DNA of 64,000 nt from Martelella sp. HB161492. Its GTDB lineage: Bacteria; Pseudomonadota; Alphaproteobacteria; Rhizobiales; Rhizobiaceae. Position 1 is the stretch's first letter, and each line of letters opens with the position of its first letter. The position numbers were made by a program, and so were the translations under genes. The DNA lies in NCBI RefSeq assembly GCF_013184775.1, contig NZ_JAATVV010000012.1, positions 124,001 to 188,000 on the forward strand. The letters are read 5' to 3'. The notes beneath the pieces were generated by a model, which had not been told where the DNA came from, made no database searches, and was given only the letters and a program-made list of their open reading frames with translations. Positions 25,093 through 34,100 of the stretch are shown in pieces.

Positions 25093-26073
25093 TTATTTTG
25101 CAACGCAACAAAGTTGCGCGCGACGGTAGTCCCTCGGGGCAACGTCGAAGCGACTGCGAAAAGCGCGGCTGAAATGCGAAAAATCCTTGAAGCCACGCTT
25201 GAGCGCGATCGTGGTGATGGGGAGGCCTGCCTGAAGCGGATCAGCGAGATCCGCGCGGATCCGCTCCAGCCGCTGGGCCTTGATCCACGGCACCAGCCGG
25301 TCATCTTCGCGCTCGAACAACTCGTAGAGCGAGCGCAGCGACAGGCCTTCCGCCCTGGCGATGACGGCCGGCGACAGCGCTGCATCATCGAGATGATCAA
25401 GAATATAGGTCTTGACCCGGCCAAGCTGCGCCTCGCGCCCGGCCGAAAGCGGCAAGGTTTCGGAAAACCCGGTCAGTGCCGTTGCCAGCAGGTCGATCAC
25501 GTGGCTCTCGATCCGGGCCGACAGCATGGCTGTTGCCTCGTCCTGACGCATATCGGCCAGCGCCAGGACGAAATCGTAGAAAAATCGTCCGGGAACGCGA
25601 TCCGCCGGAATGGCGCGCGCCAGCAACCTGTCGACATGCGGGATACGATCGACAATCGGCCGGCGCGGCACTTTCAGCGAGATCTGGCGATAGTGCCCCT
25701 CGAAAGCCATGCGATAGGGCCTGCGACTGTCATAAAGCACCATGGAACGCGGCGTTGTCACCACATCGCGCCCCCCCTGATTGAAGGCGCTGACACCCTC
25801 GACCTGAAGCGTCACTTCAAACCACTGGTCATCGCGGTCAATATGTTCTTCGGCACGGCTGACCACCAGATCATTGGAGACAATATCGGCCATGGTGATC
25901 TCACCGAAGGTGAGCCAGGAGAGGCGTCCATAAAAGCCGGCCGGATCCTTGCGCCGCACGCCGGTTGGCGGAAAGACGGCATTGGTCGCGGCGAGCCAGT
26001 AGTCCAACCGCTCGGAAGCCGCCACGGCATCGGTGGAAAGCCGGCGCCAGCCGGTTCGGACAGGCTCAAGCAT
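25093..26073 (-). CDS. AraC-family transcriptional regulator
   Basis: A 326-residue regulator. The N-terminal part fits the AraC-binding-like domain (FeaR-type, VVTTPRSMVLYDSRRPYRM). The C-terminal AraC helix-turn-helix pair covers the last 100 residues (LSPAVIARAEGLSLRSLYELF and ITTIALKRGFKDFSHFSRAFR, DVAPRDYRR). The start at 26073 follows GGAGG and overlaps the flavin reductase stop by 8 bp. As last gene of the HpaB operon it probably activates the operon and perhaps the next one in response to a pathway compound (inference). Confidence 0.92.
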   Translation of the reverse strand: MLEPVRTGWRRLSTDAVAASERLDYWLAATNAVFPPTGVRRKDPAGFYGRLSWLTFGEITMADIVSNDLVVSRAEEHIDRDDQWFEVTLQVEGVSAFNQGGRDVVTTPRSMVLYDSRRPYRMAFEGHYRQISLKVPRRPIVDRIPHVDRLLARAIPADRVPGRFFYDFVLALADMRQDEATAMLSARIESHVIDLLATALTGFSETLPLSAGREAQLGRVKTYILDHLDDAALSPAVIARAEGLSLRSLYELFEREDDRLVPWIKAQRLERIRADLADPLQAGLPITTIALKRGFKDFSHFSRAFRSRFDVAPRDYRRAQLCCVAK

Positions 26074-26575
26074 GGGATGCAACCTCCATCGGGACGACGC
26101 CATGGGAAAAGCGGCTGGCAAAGAAAACGAGCGGCCGTCCCTCATCGACGCTGAGGGCTGAGACCCGGCCGATCAGAATGCGATGATCGCCGCCATCATA
26201 AATCCGGTCGGTCCTGCAGTCGAAATGGGCGAGCGCCCCGGCAATCAATGGCAGGCCGCTTGCAGCCGCAATCGTTTCCACATCGGCAAAGGGATCGGCA
26301 TGACCACGGGCGAAATGCGCGGCAATCCCGCTCTGGCTCTCCGACAGCACACTGATGGCAAAGCCTTGCGCCGCCTCGAAGACGGCGCGCGAACGGGCAT
26401 TGTCGCGCAGGCTCCACAAGACCAGCGGCGGCTCCATCGACAGCGACGTGAAGGAGGAAATCGTCATGCCGACGCTGCGCCCCTCATGGCGGGCGGTGAC
26501 CACGGCGATACCGGTGGCGAACTGGCCAAGGGCGCGGCGCAGATCCGGCTGGCTCACATGGGAGAGATCAGGCAT
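26066..26575 (-). CDS. Flavin reductase (HpaC-like)
   Basis: A 169-residue NAD(P)H:flavin oxidoreductase of the HpaC/FMN-binding split-barrel family: LRRALGQFATGIAVVTA, GMTISSFTSLSMEPPLVLWSL, FAISVLSE and GDHRILIGRV. It should supply reduced flavin to the monooxygenase encoded at the head of the operon. AAAGGGG lies before the ATG. It overlaps the amidohydrolase end and the AraC start, both by 8 bp. Confidence 0.92.
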   Translation of the reverse strand: MPDLSHVSQPDLRRALGQFATGIAVVTARHEGRSVGMTISSFTSLSMEPPLVLWSLRDNARSRAVFEAAQGFAISVLSESQSGIAAHFARGHADPFADVETIAAASGLPLIAGALAHFDCRTDRIYDGGDHRILIGRVSALSVDEGRPLVFFASRFSHGVVPMEVASHA

Positions 26576-28067
26576 CAAACGAACCCCTTTCCGGACGGAT
26601 GAAGCGTTCGATGGCCAGCGGCGCGCTCATCAGCCTTTCCGCATGGGAAACAGCAAAGGGTGCGAGCCGGCTGGCAAGTGCCGAAAGATCACGATTATCG
26701 GTCCGCAGCTGCGCAACCGCCTCGGAAACCCGGTTCGACAGATCATCAAAAACAGGCGCCGTCAGCACGCCATCGCGCAGGCGGAACCGTCCGCCCACCA
26801 TGACATCTGTAATGGTATCGGCGCCAGCACTGGTGATCAGCTGGTTGAGCGGATCGTTCAGCGGCAGGAAGTCGATATGATCGAGATCGAGGAAAACCAG
26901 GTCGGCATCGGCGCCGACGGCGATCCGGCCCGCATCGGCCCAGCCGATGAGCGCCGCCCCCGCCATGGTGCCCATGCGAAACGTCTCCAGCGCGGTTGGC
27001 CAGTGCGCTGCCGGATCGCCATAGAGGCGGGCGCCGAAGGAAGAAAGCCGCATGGCGCGAAACATGTCCAGCGCATCGGAGGAGTTGGCACCGTCGGTGG
27101 CAAGTCCGACCGTGATGCCACGCTCCAGCATCGGCCGCACATGGGCAAAGCCGACGCCAAGACGCATATTGCTTGCCGGAACATGGGCGATCTTCGCGCC
27201 AGCTGCGGCAATCATGTCAAGATCATCCGGATCAAGCCAGACCGCGTGGGCCGCCACGAATTCCGGCCCCAGAAGGCCAAGATCCTTGAGATAGGCAATC
27301 GGCGACATGTCATATCTGTGGAAGGCGGTAACCCGCTGCAACCGGCTCTCCGCGACATGCATATGGATCGGCACCGAAAATTCAGCCGCGATTTCGGCTG
27401 ACGCCAGCAGGAATGTCTCTGAACAATGGTGCGGAATGGTTGGCGCGATGGCGAGTTCAATGCCCGCTGGCAATTCGTCGCGCCGGGCGAAGATGGCGCG
27501 CACGGCATCCAGCACCACAGCGCCGTCGATCGGCGCGGAAACGGCGGCCTTCAGATCATCAGGCAAGCTATCGGCAAGGCCGGGGATCGCCTGAAAGAAG
27601 GAAAGATCGGAGATCATCGGCGAAAGCCGCGCCCTGATCCCGGCATCGGCATAGGCGCGGGCGCAGGCGAAAAAGCCCTCGACCGTCGGCAACGGATATT
27701 CATAGACGAGATCGAAACAGGCCGTCGCCCCCTTCTTCAGCATCTCGGCAGCCGCGAGAAGCGTCGAGGCATAGATGGTTTCGGGCGAGCGCCGCCCCGC
27801 AAGCCAGGATGCATGGCTGAGCGAAGTCTCCAGCATCCAGCGTTCGGCCATGCCCTTGTTGAGGCTCATATGTCCGTGCGTGTGGCTGTTGATCAAACCG
27901 GGGACCACCATGCGCCGCGAGGCATCGACCACCGTCTCGCCGACAAGCGTGCCGGGCCTGGCAATGGCATCAATCCGACCGGCTTTGACCAGAAGATCGC
28001 GATGTTCGACCGTACCGGACAAGGGATCAGCGACCAGCCCGCCGGAAATCAGCACCGTGTCGTTCAT
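26568..28067 (-). CDS. TRZ/ATZ-type amidohydrolase
   Basis: A 499-residue metal-dependent hydrolase of the cytosine-deaminase/chlorohydrolase branch. Metal ligands: GLINSHTHGHMSLNKG (H-x-H), MHVAES, AAHAVW and GLATDGANSSD. The family deaminates or dechlorinates N-heterocycles or opens cyclic amides. It differs clearly from the 8-oxoguanine-deaminase-like gene in this cluster, so the pathway has two such hydrolytic steps. It overlaps the deacetylase gene by 4 bp (ATGA) and the reductase gene by 8 bp. Confidence 0.9.
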   Translation of the reverse strand: MNDTVLISGGLVADPLSGTVEHRDLLVKAGRIDAIARPGTLVGETVVDASRRMVVPGLINSHTHGHMSLNKGMAERWMLETSLSHASWLAGRRSPETIYASTLLAAAEMLKKGATACFDLVYEYPLPTVEGFFACARAYADAGIRARLSPMISDLSFFQAIPGLADSLPDDLKAAVSAPIDGAVVLDAVRAIFARRDELPAGIELAIAPTIPHHCSETFLLASAEIAAEFSVPIHMHVAESRLQRVTAFHRYDMSPIAYLKDLGLLGPEFVAAHAVWLDPDDLDMIAAAGAKIAHVPASNMRLGVGFAHVRPMLERGITVGLATDGANSSDALDMFRAMRLSSFGARLYGDPAAHWPTALETFRMGTMAGAALIGWADAGRIAVGADADLVFLDLDHIDFLPLNDPLNQLITSAGADTITDVMVGGRFRLRDGVLTAPVFDDLSNRVSEAVAQLRTDNRDLSALASRLAPFAVSHAERLMSAPLAIERFIRPERGSFDA

Positions 28068-28981
28068 GCGCCTGCCTCCGGCGGATGAGTTGCGATCCAG
28101 TGACGCGCGACCTCGGAACGCCCGGCGATCCAGACATCGGGGTGTTGCCCGACCAGATCAAGAAAACGCTGCACCGCCTCGAACCGTGACGGCTGACCGG
28201 AAATGCGGGCATGAAGGCTCACCGTCATCATCCGCGGGCGGCGGGCGCTTTCGGCATAAAGCACACGGAAAGCAGAGCCGAGATGCGCATACATGTCCTC
28301 GGCCGTACCAAGCTTCGCGGTCGCAAGCCGGTTATCATTATGGGTAAAGGAATGCGGCACGACCAGATGCGAGAAACCGGCCGTTTTCACCCAGAAGGGC
28401 AGATCATCGGCATAGCTATCGGCATCGTAGAGAAAGCCGCCATGTTCCACCAGCAGCCTGCGGGTCGCAGCGCTTGGCGAATAGCGGCTCTGCCAGCCAA
28501 GCGGGCGGATGCCGACCGTGCGCTGCAGGCTTTCCACCGTGCGGGCGATCACCTTGCGCTCTTCCGATTCAGTCATCAGGAAATGCCGGGCGAAGCGATC
28601 ACCATGGGCGCAGAGATCGAAACCGGCGGCGGCGATCTCGCGGCCGATTTCCGGCGTCTTTTCCAGCGCCCGTGCACAGGCATTGACGGTGAGTTTGAGG
28701 CCCCGGTCGAAGAACAGCTCAGACAGGCGCCAGAAGCCGACCCGGCTGCCATATTCGTAAAGCGTTTCAGCGACGAAATCGCGCGTTCCGGCCGGCACTT
28801 CGCCGGGAATGCCATCCGTGAGCCCGACCTCGCTTGCGCTGTCACCATCGGCAATGGAGGCCTCTGCCCCCTCTTCGAGATTGAGCACGACCACAAGCGC
28901 CATGCGCGCGCCGCCCGGCCATTGTGGGTCCGGCGGGGTTTTGCCATAGCCGATGAAATCGCGGTCGCCATCGTTGATCAT
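28064..28981 (-). CDS. Polysaccharide-deacetylase family protein, PuuE allantoinase-like
   Basis: A 305-residue cytoplasmic hydrolase of carbohydrate-esterase-4 fold. The start region DFIGYGKTPPDPQWPGGARM and VVLNLEEGAE follow the PuuE-type (cofactor-independent) allantoinase pattern, and FDLCAHG replaces the usual H-x-x-x-H metal site, as in that group. It probably opens a cyclic amide or hydrolyses a C-N bond. The start at 28981 overlaps the amidase stop by 4 bp; the frame upstream of it is inside the amidase gene. Confidence 0.85.
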   Translation of the reverse strand: MINDGDRDFIGYGKTPPDPQWPGGARMALVVVLNLEEGAEASIADGDSASEVGLTDGIPGEVPAGTRDFVAETLYEYGSRVGFWRLSELFFDRGLKLTVNACARALEKTPEIGREIAAAGFDLCAHGDRFARHFLMTESEERKVIARTVESLQRTVGIRPLGWQSRYSPSAATRRLLVEHGGFLYDADSYADDLPFWVKTAGFSHLVVPHSFTHNDNRLATAKLGTAEDMYAHLGSAFRVLYAESARRPRMMTVSLHARISGQPSRFEAVQRFLDLVGQHPDVWIAGRSEVARHWIATHPPEAGA

Positions 28982-30162
28982 GAGCGCTCCACCAGCGGTC
29001 CGAGCGCCTCGGCAAAGGCCAGCAGCCGCTCCTCGCCGCGATGACCGGCGATCACCGACAGCCCGACCGGGCAGTGATCGACCGTGGCCGCAGGGATGGC
29101 GATCTGCGGCAGACGGCAAAGGCTTGCGACACAGGTCAGCGCCAGTGTCTTTTCGCGGAAGACGATCTGTGCAGACACATCGGCGTCAAGGAAAGGCGGC
29201 AGATCATGGGCCGTCGGAATGACGATCATGCCGTCATCGCCGAGCAGATCAAGAAGCCGCGTCGTCAGATGTTCGCGATTGACGACCGCTTTCGCATGGG
29301 CTTCAGGATCGACGGTCCTCGACAGGTTGATGCGCTGGTCGACCGATTCCGACAGCGCCCGGCCCGGCTCCATGCACCAGTTGCCGAGCGTTGCCCAGAG
29401 ATCGTGGAGCTGCAATGGCCGGAAGGTATCGAGCCAGTGCTCGACGCCCTCCTGATAGAGCGTGATATCCTGCGCCGGGCCAAGCATCTGCGCCGCACGC
29501 AGCAATGTCTCGCCAATGCCGTTGACCGGAATATCAAAGGCATCACGGGCAATCATCAGCCGCGGTGCCGCCCTATCGCGCGAAAAAGCGCCGAAATAGG
29601 CCTCGCCGACCCGCGCCAGCATGCTGGCATCACGCGCCAGCCAGCCGACCGTGTCGAAACTCGGCGCCATGGCCATGACGCCGGCGGTGGAAATCCGGCC
29701 GAAGGTGGTGCGCAGTCCATAAAGCCCGCAAAAACTGGCCGGAACGCGGATCGACCCGCCGGTATCCGAACCGATGCCGAAATCGGCGATACCCGCACCG
29801 ACGGCAGCGGCCGAGCCGGACGACGAGCCGCCCGGCGCGCGGTCCGGGGCCGCGGGATTGATCGGCGTGCCGAAGGCCGGGTTCATGCCGAACATGCCGC
29901 AGGCCAGCTCATCCGTGTGGGTCTTGCCGATCAGGCTTGCACCGCTCATCAGCGCCGTCAGCACCGAGGGCGCGGTCGACAGCGAAGGCTTGCCGTCGCG
30001 GGCACGGTCCACATTGCCGCAGGCCGTGACATGGCCCTCGATATCGAAAAGGTCCTTGGCGACAAAGCTGAGGCCTGAAAGCGGGCCAACCCTGCCCTTG
30101 GTCATGGGAGTGTCGAAGCGCGTGATGAAAGCGCTTCTGGCAATCGCGTCAGTCGTCGGCAT
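28978..30162 (-). CDS. Amidase (amidase signature family)
   Basis: A 394-residue amidase, short for the family. The Ser-cisSer-Lys catalytic residues are visible: Lys in LSFVAKDLFDIEG, the glycine-serine stretch APGGSSSGSAAAVGAG and the nucleophile segment DTGGSIRVPASFCG. It hydrolyses a carboxamide to acid and ammonia; the substrate is probably a pathway intermediate. GGAG lies before the ATG at 30162, which is 4 bp after the monooxygenase stop. Confidence 0.92.
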   Translation of the reverse strand: MPTTDAIARSAFITRFDTPMTKGRVGPLSGLSFVAKDLFDIEGHVTACGNVDRARDGKPSLSTAPSVLTALMSGASLIGKTHTDELACGMFGMNPAFGTPINPAAPDRAPGGSSSGSAAAVGAGIADFGIGSDTGGSIRVPASFCGLYGLRTTFGRISTAGVMAMAPSFDTVGWLARDASMLARVGEAYFGAFSRDRAAPRLMIARDAFDIPVNGIGETLLRAAQMLGPAQDITLYQEGVEHWLDTFRPLQLHDLWATLGNWCMEPGRALSESVDQRINLSRTVDPEAHAKAVVNREHLTTRLLDLLGDDGMIVIPTAHDLPPFLDADVSAQIVFREKTLALTCVASLCRLPQIAIPAATVDHCPVGLSVIAGHRGEERLLAFAEALGPLVERS

Positions 30163-30166
30163 CAGC

Positions 30167-31645
30167 TCACTCCGCCGCATCGCTGATCGGCGTCGCGAGG
30201 TCATAGCTACCCATGAAATCCTCGACAAAGCCCTTCACACCATCCCAGTCGTAGAACCGGAAAGCATTGCCGCGCGTGACGAAGGCGGGGCCGGAATAGA
30301 ACATTTCATATTGCAGATGACGCGAGCCGAATTCGGAACCGACGGCATCCCAGGCCAGCTTCATCAGCTTGACCCGTTCATGGCTGTCGCAGATGGCCGA
30401 GCGCTGGGTCTTGCCGATGATCGCTGCGGTAATCGGATTGTCGAAATCCTCGACCGAGGACGGCACCATGATCAGACCGCCACCGGCGAGTGTACGCAGG
30501 GTCTCGACCACTTCCGGATAGGTGGTCTGGGCAATCACCTGCGCGGTGCAAAGCATGGTGCGGTCCGGCACGAAATAGCCGTTATGCACCTCGCCCGAGA
30601 TTTCCATCGCCGTGATCAGCGCTTCGATATTATTGACCTTGGCGGCCATCAGGCCGAGCGTTTCACGCACCTGCGGATAGTTGATGATGTTGTTGGTCTC
30701 GGCAATCTTGCGCATCAGCCCGATCAGAAAACGCAGCTTCACCATCAGCCTGATGATGCACTGGTAGTTCTGATAGACATGGGTACGGGTATTGTGCCAC
30801 TGCGCCTGCGCCAGTTTCAGATCCTGATTGACGAAAACGCGGTCCCAGGAAATCTTCACATCATCGAAATAGACGACCGCATCATTCTCGTCGAACCGGC
30901 TGGAAAGCGGATAGTCGAAAGACGAGGTTGCGTCCTTCTCATAGGAGCGGCGCGACATCAGCGTCAGCCCCCTGGCATTGATCGGCGTCACGGCGGTGAA
31001 GGCATAGGCCTCATCCCCCGGCTGCAGGGCCTGGAAACCCGAGACCAGCAGTTCGTCCGCCAGAACGCCACTGGTTGCCAGCATCTTGGCGCCACGGATG
31101 GTGATCCCCTCGGAATCCTCATCCACGACCCGGCAGACCAGATCGGGATCGGGCTGACCACCGGCGGATTTCGCCTTGTCCGCCTGCGGGTTGATGATCA
31201 CGTAAGACAGAAACAGATCATTGTCGCGGGCATATTCATAATAGGATCTGACCGCCGCAGCCCGCTTGGGATCGAACTCCTCGAAGGCCGGCAGCCCCAT
31301 CCGGAAAGCCGAAATCGTCGAGGCAACATGGTCGGGCGAACGGCCGATCATGCCGCAGGTCTGCGCCGCCCATTTTTCCAGCGCCTTGCGGCGAAAGACG
31401 AGTTCTTCCCACGACGTCGGCAGAAACCAGGATTGCGAAACACGCTCACCGGTCTTCGGCGACGAAAAGGTCATCGCTTCGAGATTTTCAGGCTGCGCCT
31501 GAAAATCGTAAAGGCCTGCGACCGATTTTACCGCGTTCTGAAATGCCGGATCAGTGACGACATTGTCGACCTTGCGCCCATCGATATAAACGGTGCGGTT
31601 GTCGTTGTTGATCTTGTCGAGATAGGCTTGCCCGTTCCTGGCCAT
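30167..31645 (-). CDS. HpaB-type flavin-dependent monooxygenase (oxygenase component)
   Basis: A 492-residue oxygenase of the 4-hydroxyphenylacetate 3-hydroxylase family. Typical features are FLPTSWEELVFRRKALEKWA, the DNDLFLSYVIINPQADKAK segment, MLATSG, YFDDVKISWDRVF and a helical C-terminal domain. The family uses reduced FADH2 made by a separate reductase; a reductase gene lies four genes downstream in the same operon. Some HpaB relatives hydroxylate pyrrole, pyridine or phenol rings. Substrate unknown. First gene of the operon, with a candidate promoter 80-110 bp upstream. Confidence 0.9.
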   Translation of the reverse strand: MARNGQAYLDKINNDNRTVYIDGRKVDNVVTDPAFQNAVKSVAGLYDFQAQPENLEAMTFSSPKTGERVSQSWFLPTSWEELVFRRKALEKWAAQTCGMIGRSPDHVASTISAFRMGLPAFEEFDPKRAAAVRSYYEYARDNDLFLSYVIINPQADKAKSAGGQPDPDLVCRVVDEDSEGITIRGAKMLATSGVLADELLVSGFQALQPGDEAYAFTAVTPINARGLTLMSRRSYEKDATSSFDYPLSSRFDENDAVVYFDDVKISWDRVFVNQDLKLAQAQWHNTRTHVYQNYQCIIRLMVKLRFLIGLMRKIAETNNIINYPQVRETLGLMAAKVNNIEALITAMEISGEVHNGYFVPDRTMLCTAQVIAQTTYPEVVETLRTLAGGGLIMVPSSVEDFDNPITAAIIGKTQRSAICDSHERVKLMKLAWDAVGSEFGSRHLQYEMFYSGPAFVTRGNAFRFYDWDGVKGFVEDFMGSYDLATPISDAAE

Positions 31646-31723
31646 GCATTGGACTCCGTGATGATACAGCGGATTCCGGCGCCAAGCTTTTTACCCATTG
31701 CAGTCGGAATGTGATGTTGATCA

Positions 31724-31752
31724 AAGCTAAAAATTGCCTAAACTTTTGTCAA
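31724..31752 (-). promoter_or_regulatory. Candidate promoter of the HpaB operon
   Basis: On the minus strand TTGACA at 31752-31747 is followed after 17 bp by TAGCTT at 31729-31724, which would give a 5' leader of about 70 bases before the oxygenase start at 31645. Confidence 0.5.
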
Positions 31753-31926
31753 GCCTGCGAAACGGGCACAACCTGCGGCAATTTGCGTGCGCGGTGCTGC
31801 CATCCGGGCAGCAGTTGATGCCTGGGCTTCCCATCGCGCCATTTCGGCCTATCTTAGCTGCGTGGATGCAGGCGGCTTTCCGGCTTCATCCTTCAGAAAA
31901 CCGTCCGTCAAGAAGAGTTTCCCATC

Positions 31927-32982
31927 ATGAAATCGATTGGTTTTGCCTGCACTTCGGCCGATGCGCCACTGGAACCCTATTCTTTCGAACGCCGCGCGCC
32001 GCGCGCCAATGACGTGGTCATGGAGATCCTCTATTGCGGCGTCTGCCACTCCGATCTGCACACCGCGCGCAACGACTGGGGCTGGAGTGTTTATCCGGCC
32101 ATGCCCGGCCATGAGATCGTCGGCAAGGTGATCGCCGTCGGCTCTTCCGTCAGCAAGTTCAAGGTCGGCGATCACGCGGCCGTCGGCTGCATGGTCGACA
32201 GCTGCATGGAATGCGACCAGTGTCGCAAGGGCGAGGAACAGCTCTGCCGCCAGGGCAATACCGGCACCTATAATGGCCGCGACCGCGTGACCGGCGAAAA
32301 CACCCTCGGCGGCTATTCCAAACATCTGACCGTGCGCGAGGAATTCGCGCTTTTCGTGCCGGACAATCTCGATCTCGCACGCGCGGCACCGCTGCTCTGC
32401 GCCGGGATCACCACCTACTCGCCATTGCGAACCTGGAATGTCGGCCCCGGCAGCCGTGTCGGCGTTGCCGGCATGGGCGGACTTGGCCATATGGCGATCA
32501 AGCTGGCCGTCGGCATGGGCGCCAAGGTAACGGTGATCTCCCGCAGCCCGTCGAAAAAGGCAGATGCCATGGAACTCGGCGCCGATGATTTTCTGGTCTC
32601 CGCCGATCCCGATGCGATGCGCGCGGCAGCCTCCTCCTTCGATCTGATCATCGACACGATCCCGGTCCAGCACGATGTTTCGCCCTATATGCCGCTTCTC
32701 GACGTCGATGGCACCATCTGTCTCGTCGGCCAGATCGGCCCCATGGCGGCCTTCAGCAGCCTGCCGCTGCTTGGCGGTCGCCGGCGCATTGCCGGTTCGC
32801 CGATCGGCGGCATTCGCGAAACCCAGGAAATGCTCGATTTCTGCGGCCGCAAGAACATTCTGCCGGAATGCGAGATGATCCGCATGGACGAGATCAACGA
32901 GGCCTACAAGCGGCTCGAAGCCGCTGATGTGCGCTACCGCTTTGTCATCGACATGGCATCGCTGGACATGCCGGCCGCCTGA
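31927..32982 (+). CDS. Zinc-dependent alcohol dehydrogenase (YahK/CAD-type)
   Basis: A 351-residue medium-chain NADP-type alcohol dehydrogenase. The catalytic zinc ligands are in YCGVCHSDLH and MPGHEIVGKV, the structural zinc Cys cluster in CMECDQCRKGEEQLC, and the cofactor motif in GVAGMGGLGHMAIKLA. It interconverts an aldehyde and alcohol; members of this group reduce cinnamyl or other aldehydes. AGAAGAG lies before the ATG. It is divergent from the HpaB operon but has no obvious functional tie to it. Confidence 0.93.
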   Translation: MKSIGFACTSADAPLEPYSFERRAPRANDVVMEILYCGVCHSDLHTARNDWGWSVYPAMPGHEIVGKVIAVGSSVSKFKVGDHAAVGCMVDSCMECDQCRKGEEQLCRQGNTGTYNGRDRVTGENTLGGYSKHLTVREEFALFVPDNLDLARAAPLLCAGITTYSPLRTWNVGPGSRVGVAGMGGLGHMAIKLAVGMGAKVTVISRSPSKKADAMELGADDFLVSADPDAMRAAASSFDLIIDTIPVQHDVSPYMPLLDVDGTICLVGQIGPMAAFSSLPLLGGRRRIAGSPIGGIRETQEMLDFCGRKNILPECEMIRMDEINEAYKRLEAADVRYRFVIDMASLDMPAA

Positions 32983-33006
32983 GCCGCCTTTGCCGATTGC
33001 GCAAAA

Positions 33007-33030
33007 GGGCCGGAGACGATGCTCCGGCCC
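33007..33030 (+). terminator. Hairpin after the alcohol dehydrogenase gene
   Basis: Perfect 9-bp stem, GGGCCGGAG paired with CTCCGGCCC, with a 6-base loop, 24 bp after the stop codon. No T-run follows. Confidence 0.5.
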
Positions 33031-33039
33031 CAGATGACT

Positions 33040-33240
33040 GACAAACTCAATCAGATGGCCTGTTTGAGATGGAATAGCCGCCGCCGTCATCCTCGTGCTT
33101 GTCACGGGGATCCATATCCTTAAGGAATTGAATAGGCCGAGTCTTTCGCCGCAACGGATGCGCGCGTCGGCTGGATGCCTGTGACAAGCACAGGCATGAC
33201 ACCAGAGAAGAAGACGAGGCCTGTCGGCAATCTGAGTCCG
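33040..33240 (+). repeat. Dispersed ~200-bp intergenic repeat, copy 1
   Basis: It aligns with 50247-50469 and 58567-58773 over the whole stretch, from GACAAA to TCTGAGTCCG. Its core (33086-33200) has a hairpin CGTGCTTGTCACG, then near its end TGTGACAAGCACA; the two hairpin regions are inverted copies of each other. This layout resembles the RIME-type elements of Rhizobiales. Confidence 0.85.
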
Positions 33241-33265
33241 CCCGGAGGCAACCGGGCGGGCTTTT
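33238..33265 (+). terminator. Terminator at the end of repeat copy 1
   Basis: CCGCCCGG pairs with CCGGGCGG around a 6-base loop and is followed by GCTTTTC on the plus strand. Confidence 0.6.
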
Positions 33266-33287
33266 CAATGGGCGGTAAATGCCGGGT

Positions 33288-34100
33288 TCAACCGCGCGGC
33301 ATTGCAGCCTTGACGACGATCTCAAAAGCTTCAGCGCCGGCAAATTCAGCCCGGCCGCAGGCGCCAGGCAGCACTTCGTGAATACCGGTGGTCATGCCGG
33401 TCAGCACGATATCGCCGGCATGGAGAATACGGCCGCGGCTGGCGAGATTTTCAGCCAGAAGGCGGACGGATTCGAGCGGACCATTGGCAACCTTGGCAGC
33501 AGAGCCCTCGCCGACAACAGCACCATCGACCAGCATCCGAGAGGTCATCGCATCAAAAGTCAGCCGCTTCCAGCCGTCGATGACCGGTCCGACAACCGCA
33601 CCGGCATTGTTGCCGTGATCGGAGACGACGGCGGTCGGGCCGAGCGCATTCAGCGTTGCAAGCGGGCTGGAGGCAATTTCAGCACCCGCATGGATCGCGC
33701 CAATGGCATTCAGAATAACATCATCGCTGAAACCGTTCGGGCCGGCTTCGAGATCCTTGGCGAAGACCACCGTGAATTCGGCCTCAAGTGCTGCAAAGCC
33801 ACCTTCAAAGACGCTGACCTCTGCCATGCCGCCCTTCGGCAGACGACGGATGTTGTCAGCATAGATCGGGCCGACAATGCGGGTTGCGCCGAGCTTTGCC
33901 CGCAGATCAGGATGAACGCCAGCGACTTTCCAACCACCGATCGGGCGCATGTCCAGTTCCAGCGCCTTGTCCTGCACGCGATAGGCCTCTTCCAGCGTGG
34001 CCGGCAGATCGCCGGGGAAATCATCGAGTTTGGTTGCCTGACGCCGCGCCTCGACAAAGGCTGCGGCAATCGCTTCAATCTCAGTGTCGCTCTTGCTCAT
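33288..34100 (-). CDS. 2-keto-4-pentenoate hydratase / FAH-family protein
   Basis: A 270-residue enzyme of the fumarylacetoacetase-fold hydratase family: YRVQDKALELDMRPIGGWKVA, an acidic metal site in LEAEFTVVFAKDL, AGAEIASSP and GDIVLTGMTTGIHEVLPG. Classic members hydrate 2-oxo-pent-4-enoate in ring-cleavage pathways. Here it lies at the end of an operon with KduI and KduD type genes, so a sugar-acid-derived 2-oxo acid may be the substrate (inference). The start at 34100 follows GAGG; the frame extends upstream without support. Confidence 0.85.
   Translation of the reverse strand: MSKSDTEIEAIAAAFVEARRQATKLDDFPGDLPATLEEAYRVQDKALELDMRPIGGWKVAGVHPDLRAKLGATRIVGPIYADNIRRLPKGGMAEVSVFEGGFAALEAEFTVVFAKDLEAGPNGFSDDVILNAIGAIHAGAEIASSPLATLNALGPTAVVSDHGNNAGAVVGPVIDGWKRLTFDAMTSRMLVDGAVVGEGSAAKVANGPLESVRLLAENLASRGRILHAGDIVLTGMTTGIHEVLPGACGRAEFAGAEAFEIVVKAAMPRG

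Larger units (their letters stand above)
32983..33287. other. Intergenic region: terminators and repeat element copy 1
   Basis: The 305 bases after the alcohol dehydrogenase hold a terminator-like hairpin (33007-33030), the ~200-bp repeat (33040-33240) and a second hairpin with T-run (33238-33265). No coding frame is supported. Confidence 0.8.

Noticed and set aside
29774-31714. 646-codon plus-strand frame
   Set aside because: Antisense to the HpaB-type oxygenase gene and part of the amidase gene.
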